In this document: one piece after another, positions 5,138-8,217 of the stretch
Numbering within the stretch: position 1 is the first letter of the stretch
Layout of the letters: every line of letters begins with the position of its first letter
Position numbers and translations under genes: made by a program
Origin: an uncultured Actinomyces sp.
GTDB lineage: Bacteria > Actinomycetota > Actinomycetes > Actinomycetales > Actinomycetaceae
NCBI GenBank assembly: GCA_938040725.1
Contig: CALHZX010000059.1
Location: forward strand, 1 to 8,217
Direction of reading: 5' to 3'
Length of the DNA: 8,217 nt
The notes under the pieces: generated by a model
What the model was told of the DNA's origin: nothing
Database searches by the model: none
What the model saw: the letters and a program-made list of their open reading frames with translations, nothing else

Positions 5138-6556
5138 ATGACCTACCCCTGGTGGAGCCTGCTCCCCTTCATCGCGATGCTCGCATGTATCGCCCTTCTG
5201 CCTATCATCCCGAAAACCTCGCACTGGTGGGAAAAGGAATGCTCCCAGCTCTCCGTCGCGCTCGCTCTCGGCGTGCCGACGACGGTCTGGATGTTCATGA
5301 GGGCGGGCACCGGACCGCTCATCGCCACGGGCGTGGAGTACGTGCAGTTCATCGCGCTGCTCTTCGCGCTGTTCGTGGTCTCCGGCGGCATTCACCTGGC
5401 CGGCGACATCAAGGCGACCCCGCGCAACAACACGATCTTCCTGGCGATCGGCGGCCTGCTGGCCTCGTTCATCGGGACGACGGGCGCGGCCATGCTGCTG
5501 ATCCGCCCGCTCCTGGAAACCAACAAGGAACGTAAGCACCGCGTGCACACGGTCCTGTTCACGATCTTCATCGTGGCGAACTGTGGCGGCATACTGACTC
5601 CGCTCGGAGACCCGCCGCTGTTCCTCGGATACCTGCACGGCGTCCCCTTCGCCTGGACCTTCGCGCTGTGGAAGGAGTGGCTGTTCGTTCTGGCGCTGCT
5701 GCTCCTGTCGTATTACTCGATTGACCGCGTGCGTTACGCGTCCGAGGACACCACCTCCATCGAGGCCGACGATCGCGAGATCAAGCCCCTGCGCCTGCAC
5801 GGCACAATCAACCTCCTGTTCTTCGCGATCATCATCCTCTCCGTCGCTTTCGCTCCGTCCTGGGACGGCGAGGCCCTGGCCGAGGGCCACGTGCACTCGT
5901 GGACCGGCTTCGTGCCGTGGCGCGAGATCATCATGTTCACGGTCGCGGGCCTGTCCTACAAGCTTTCGGATAAGAGGGTGCGCTTCGAGGAGAACGCGTT
6001 CACGTGGGCTCCGATCATGGAGGTTGCGACCCTGTTCATCGGTATCTTCTCGACGATGGCGCCGGCGCTGCGTTACCTGGAGCAGATCGCGCCGTCGCTG
6101 CCGCTGACGCGTATGACGTACTTCGTGTTCACGGGTGGCCTGTCCTCGATCCTGGATAACGCCCCGACGTACATGACGTTCTTCGAGATCGCGAAGGCGT
6201 CCGGCGGCGAGGGCACCCTGGTCGCGGGCGTGCCCGAGTACTACCTGATCCCAATCTCGCTGGGCGCCGTGTTCTGTGGCGCGATCACGTACATCGGCAA
6301 TGGCCCGAACTTCATGGTCAAGTCGGTCGCTGAGTCCGACGGTGTGCCCATGCCGTCGTTTGGCCGCTACATCGGCTACGCGTTCACGCTCCTGGTGCCC
6401 GTCCTGGCCGCCATGGCGATGATCTTCGTGGGCGAGTCCTGGCTGGTTCGAGGCCTGGGCATCGCTCTGGCGCTCGGCTTGGCGTTCCTCTCGCTCGTGC
6501 GCATCCGCCGCGCGGGCCTGGACGAGGCCGTCGCCGACTTCACGGGGAACGAGTGA
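5138..6556 (+). CDS. CitMHS_2/NhaD-like ion transporter (putative sodium:proton antiporter)
   Basis: A 472-residue inner-membrane transporter of the ion transporter (IT) superfamily, the group containing NhaD, ArsB and citrate-metal carriers. It has roughly twelve hydrophobic segments and the two-fold repeat expected of the fold. The first re-entrant half contains FIGTTGAAMLLIRP (111-124) and NCGGILTPLGDPP (148-160). The second contains GGLSSILDNAPTYMTF (333-348) and ITYIGNGPNFMVK (383-395). A charged cytoplasmic loop, about 196-219, separates the halves. The ATG at 5138 follows AAGGA (5126-5130) with a 7-nt spacer; the upstream TATCTA (5111-5116) is a possible -10. It stands alone, with a strong terminator behind it. 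Database names for such proteins vary between sodium:proton antiporter and citrate transporter. The substrate cannot be decided from sequence, so I give no gene symbol. Confidence 0.85.
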   Translation: MTYPWWSLLPFIAMLACIALLPIIPKTSHWWEKECSQLSVALALGVPTTVWMFMRAGTGPLIATGVEYVQFIALLFALFVVSGGIHLAGDIKATPRNNTIFLAIGGLLASFIGTTGAAMLLIRPLLETNKERKHRVHTVLFTIFIVANCGGILTPLGDPPLFLGYLHGVPFAWTFALWKEWLFVLALLLLSYYSIDRVRYASEDTTSIEADDREIKPLRLHGTINLLFFAIIILSVAFAPSWDGEALAEGHVHSWTGFVPWREIIMFTVAGLSYKLSDKRVRFEENAFTWAPIMEVATLFIGIFSTMAPALRYLEQIAPSLPLTRMTYFVFTGGLSSILDNAPTYMTFFEIAKASGGEGTLVAGVPEYYLIPISLGAVFCGAITYIGNGPNFMVKSVAESDGVPMPSFGRYIGYAFTLLVPVLAAMAMIFVGESWLVRGLGIALALGLAFLSLVRIRRAGLDEAVADFTGNE

Positions 6557-6578
6557 GTCAGTGGTTTTGACGGATGCG

Positions 6579-6613
6579 GGGGGCGGAGCCAGGCGGCTCC
6601 GCCCCCGTTTTTT
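6579..6613 (+). terminator. Intrinsic (Rho-independent) terminator of the transporter gene
   Basis: GGGGGCGGAGCC (6579-6590) and GGCTCCGCCCCC (6595-6606) form a perfect 12-bp stem with a 4-nt loop (AGGC), followed by G and six T (6608-6613). It starts 22 bp after the stop codon and isolates the transporter from the cassette downstream. Confidence 0.95.
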
Positions 6614-6625
6614 GCTGAACTTTTA

Positions 6626-6642
6626 AGGTTCTAGAGGAACCT
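6626..6642. promoter_or_regulatory. Operator-like inverted repeat upstream of the toxin-cassette promoter
   Basis: AGGTTC and GAACCT are exact inverted arms around TAGAG. It ends 18 bp before the -35 hexamer, so an activator or repressor could bind here. Short arms make chance possible. Confidence 0.4.
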
Positions 6643-6660
6643 AATCTCTTCAATGAGGAC

Positions 6661-6690
6661 TTGACGACCACTGTGACGGAGGGCTATCCT
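6661..6690 (+). promoter_or_regulatory. Sigma-A-type promoter of the secreted-toxin cassette
   Basis: TTGACG (6661-6666) is a near-consensus -35. After 18 bp it is followed by TATCCT (6685-6690), which fits TANNNT. Transcription would begin near 6697, leaving a leader of about 30 nt that contains the AGGGGAG ribosome binding site at 6716-6722 in front of the TTG start. Confidence 0.7.
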
Positions 6691-6727
6691 AATCTGTTAC
6701 TGCTGACCGAGTCGTAAGGGGAGACAG

Positions 6728-7030
6728 TTGTCCGGTGGAATCGTATGGGACGCGACCGCGGTGTCACGTGCCATCAACATCCTGGAGTACTCGAGCGAGA
6801 GAGTCGCCTCTGAGACTCTCGAAGCACCTAGTGGCGCTGGGAGTAATGAAGCGGATCTGACAGCGAAGATCGAGAGGATCAATCGTGTTATACAGAAGGC
6901 ATCTTTTTGTTCTTATTCTATCGCTCGCGGACTGACCGCAGCATCCGAGAATTTTGCAACCACCGATAATCAGGAAGCTGCCAGTCTTCAGTCAACAGGA
7001 GAATATCTGCGCGCCAGGGGGCCACGATGA
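6728..7030 (+). CDS. Small helical ESX/WXG100-like protein, probable secretion partner
   Basis: A 100-residue, mostly alpha-helical polar protein with no signal peptide or membrane segment. It looks like two helical stretches (about 8-30 and 42-88) joined by a glycine/serine turn (35-39), the general plan of WXG100/EspC-like ESX proteins. No central WXG is present. FATTD at 76-80 resembles the [YF]xxTD motif near the C-terminus of EspC/DUF2580-type proteins. The start is TTG at 6728, 5 nt after AGGGGAG; there is no better ATG or GTG nearby. Its stop overlaps the ATG of the next gene (ATGA at 7027-7030), so the two are translationally coupled. By analogy with LXG toxins, which need small helical partners for type VII secretion, I infer that it escorts the downstream protein. 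No specific family is certain. Confidence 0.7.
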   Translation: MSGGIVWDATAVSRAINILEYSSERVASETLEAPSGAGSNEADLTAKIERINRVIQKASFCSYSIARGLTAASENFATTDNQEAASLQSTGEYLRARGPR

Positions 7031-7767
7031 GTACCGATGAAGATACACGCCAACACGGAGCATGGTTTTCCATGCCTTTCCCGATTAACGTCGACAATCT
7101 CTTCACGTTCAAGGATCAATGCGAACAAGCTTCCGGCGCATTGCATACCGCAGACGGAGATACAGTGCGCGCTTCCTCCATTGTCGGCCAGCAGGAGGCA
7201 CTTCTTGTCGACCCATGTCAGCACGATTTACAAATCACATCGGACGTGTGTGAAGAAATCTCCAAGGATCTGAAAGCACTCACGAACGCTGTATCCGAAC
7301 TCGCCTGGTCGATGAAGTCAGTACGTGAGGAGTACAAGGGAATCGCGCAGAAAGCCCAAGACTGTGGTCTGATCGTCGAAGGCGACATAGTGACCCTATT
7401 CGATGAGTCGGACGATGACCTTATCCATAGTTTTAATGAGCTGCAAGCGCAAGCTGAGGTCCAGCGGTTGAATTATGAACGCGCCGAGCACGTGTTTTCA
7501 CTCGCGCTAGACAGTCTCAAAGTGGATGCCTATGAGCAATGGATTGAACCGGTTTTCAACGGACTCAAAAGCCAGTTCGTTTTGGATGATGAGCACCCTG
7601 ACGCTAACGCTCTCCCCTACACGATGGGTTTAATTGACCTTGGTGGTAATTCTGTAGCCGCAACCACGATGATGCGCTACAGGGGAGGTTATACGCCCCC
7701 CCGGGATACTTCGCCAACGGCGACCTGCAAGCTTGGACATTCCGCCCAACGGGGACACAAGTCATAG
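7027..7767 (+). CDS. T7SS/ESX-like effector, N-terminal carrier part (frame broken at C7 tract)
   Basis: A 246-residue product as the sequence stands. Residues about 20-115 and 135-175 are long amphipathic helices, with LAWSMKSVREEY at 92-103 followed by KAQDCGLIVEGDIV (109-122), a pattern like the helical targeting domains of actinobacterial ESX-exported proteins. There is no Sec signal peptide. Residues 198-223 lead into glycine-rich sequence ending RGGYTPP. From residue 226 onward (after 7701) the peptide is low-complexity and ends with HKS, while another frame continues sensibly from 7701 (PGYFANGDLQAWTF, then a glycine zipper). I therefore read this as the 5' part of a roughly 377-residue toxin. 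The ATG has AGGGGG (7016-7021) 5 nt upstream and overlaps the previous stop. The exact family is not recognised; the carrier assignment is inference from architecture. Confidence 0.7.
   Translation: MSTDEDTRQHGAWFSMPFPINVDNLFTFKDQCEQASGALHTADGDTVRASSIVGQQEALLVDPCQHDLQITSDVCEEISKDLKALTNAVSELAWSMKSVREEYKGIAQKAQDCGLIVEGDIVTLFDESDDDLIHSFNELQAQAEVQRLNYERAEHVFSLALDSLKVDAYEQWIEPVFNGLKSQFVLDDEHPDANALPYTMGLIDLGGNSVAATTMMRYRGGYTPPRDTSPTATCKLGHSAQRGHKS
7696..7723 (+). other. Frameshift site: C7 tract, 8-nt spacer and small stem-loop
   Basis: Seven C (7696-7702) mark the point where the meaningful reading frame moves by -1. A ribosome on CCC at 7699-7701 could slip to CCC at 7698-7700 with full pairing, then read CCG GGA TAC. 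Eight nucleotides later TCGCC (7711-7715) and GGCGA (7719-7723) form a 5-bp hairpin with an AAC loop. This matches the geometry of -1 recoding sites, although the stem is short. A tract of 8 or 5 C would fuse the frames without recoding. Confidence 0.6.
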
Positions 7768-7826
7768 AACCGGCTGGAACACGAACGATAGCTCCAATAG
7801 CCTCAAAGGCCGGAAAGGTTGCCGGC

Positions 7827-8159
7827 GTGGCGGGAGCAGTCGTCGACGGCGGTATCACCGCCTACGACACCTACCAAACCGATACCCAGCAGCACCCCGA
7901 ATGGAGCGAGGGCCACAAGGTCGCGCGAGCGGGCACAAAGGGTGCTCTCACCGGCGCAGGCACATGGGGCGGCGCTTGGCTAGGTGCCAAAGGCGGTGCC
8001 GCCATCGGCGCAGCCGTCTCTGGGCCTTTCGCGCCCGTTGGTGCAGTCGTTGGTGGCCTGGTCGGCGGTGTCATCGGAGGATTGATCGGGCACTACTTGG
8101 GAGAAGCTGCGGGGGACGTAACCAATAACCGCATTGTCGACCCACTCAGTGGAGTTTGA
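7827..8159 (+). CDS. Glycine-zipper C-terminal domain of the effector, probable membrane-active toxin
   Basis: The frame is open from 7701, where it continues the preceding gene after a -1 shift. If translated on its own it could start at GTG 7827, 8 nt after GGAAAGG, giving 110 residues. The sequence begins AGAVVDGGITAYDTY and has a polar middle (DTQQHPEWSEGHK). It then has two glycine-zipper hydrophobic segments: GAGTWGGAWLGAKGGAAIG, then GAVVGGLVGGVIGGLIG with overlapping GxxxG motifs at 8038-8090. It ends DVTNNRIVDPLSGV. Glycine zippers of this kind occur in pore-forming secreted proteins such as the LXG toxin TelE. The gene 4 bp downstream starts a membrane protein, which suits immunity to such a toxin. 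Function is inference; a structural or phage-like membrane protein is the main alternative. Confidence 0.65.
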   Translation: MAGAVVDGGITAYDTYQTDTQQHPEWSEGHKVARAGTKGALTGAGTWGGAWLGAKGGAAIGAAVSGPFAPVGAVVGGLVGGVIGGLIGHYLGEAAGDVTNNRIVDPLSGV

Positions 8160-8163
8160 ACAC

Positions 8164-8217
8164 ATGAACGAGAACATTACACTGGCTATTGTCGGAATCG
8201 GATTAGGACTGTTCGGA
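8164..8217 (+). CDS. Start of a small membrane protein, candidate immunity protein (cut by window end)
   Basis: The ATG at 8164 lies 4 bp after the toxin stop, with GGAG (8151-8154) 9 nt upstream. The 18 visible residues are MNENITLAIVGIGLGLFG: a short polar start, then a hydrophobic glycine-rich segment that looks like a first membrane helix. Immunity to membrane-acting toxins is usually given by small membrane proteins encoded directly downstream. That role is inferred from position only, since too little sequence is visible to identify a family. Confidence 0.55.
   Translation, partial: MNENITLAIVGIGLGLFG

Noticed and set aside
5120..5896. 258-codon minus-strand frame across the transporter gene
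   Set aside because: Antisense shadow: highly charged, lacking domains, opposite to a gene with clear transporter motifs.

Overview
The window looks like chromosomal DNA of a high-GC Gram-positive actinobacterium, most likely in or near Actinomycetaceae (Actinomyces/Schaalia type). This rests on GC-rich coding sequence with frequent GTG starts, lysA directly behind argS, an arginyl-tRNA synthetase with the actinobacterial HLGG form of the HIGH motif, and a ribose-5-phosphate isomerase B of the cysteine-free actinobacterial type. The assignment comes from recalled family features, not from a search.

Layout. Positions 1-1922 (minus strand) hold the argS-lysA operon: arginyl-tRNA synthetase followed after 4 nt by the truncated start of diaminopimelate decarboxylase. 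argS shows a leaderless-type promoter. Divergent from it, 2092-3351 (plus) encodes an NRAMP manganese/iron transporter with an inverted-repeat operator candidate in its leader. Positions 3352-4306 lie between two convergent genes and hold no credible gene. This stretch is instead highly structured. It has 20-bp repeats at a strict 42-bp pitch arranged in mirror-image arrays, a second repeat family at nearly the same pitch, a 10-bp-stem hairpin, a 106-bp branched element closed by a perfect 14-bp stem, and a strong bidirectional terminator. Positions 4307-4762 (minus) encode RpiB; 4863-4938 is tRNA-Arg(CCG); 5138-6556 (plus) encodes a CitMHS_2/NhaD-like ion transporter ending in a textbook intrinsic terminator.

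From about 6610 to the right edge the sequence is visibly more A/T-rich and its codon use changes (ATA, TTA, AGT, TTG start). A good sigma-A-type promoter drives a compact cassette: a 100-aa helical protein ending in an ESX-like FxxTD motif, an overlapping (ATGA) helical T7SS-like carrier protein, a glycine-zipper domain in another frame, and the start of a small membrane protein. I read this as a secreted polymorphic-toxin cassette: secretion partner, toxin with a membrane-active C-terminus, and candidate immunity protein. The toxin is interrupted at a run of seven C, so it is a frameshifted pseudogene, a phase-variable gene, a programmed -1 frameshift, or a sequencing error.

The two things most worth following up are the 42-bp mirror-image repeat arrays (3464-4036) and the frameshifted glycine-zipper toxin cassette (6661-8217).
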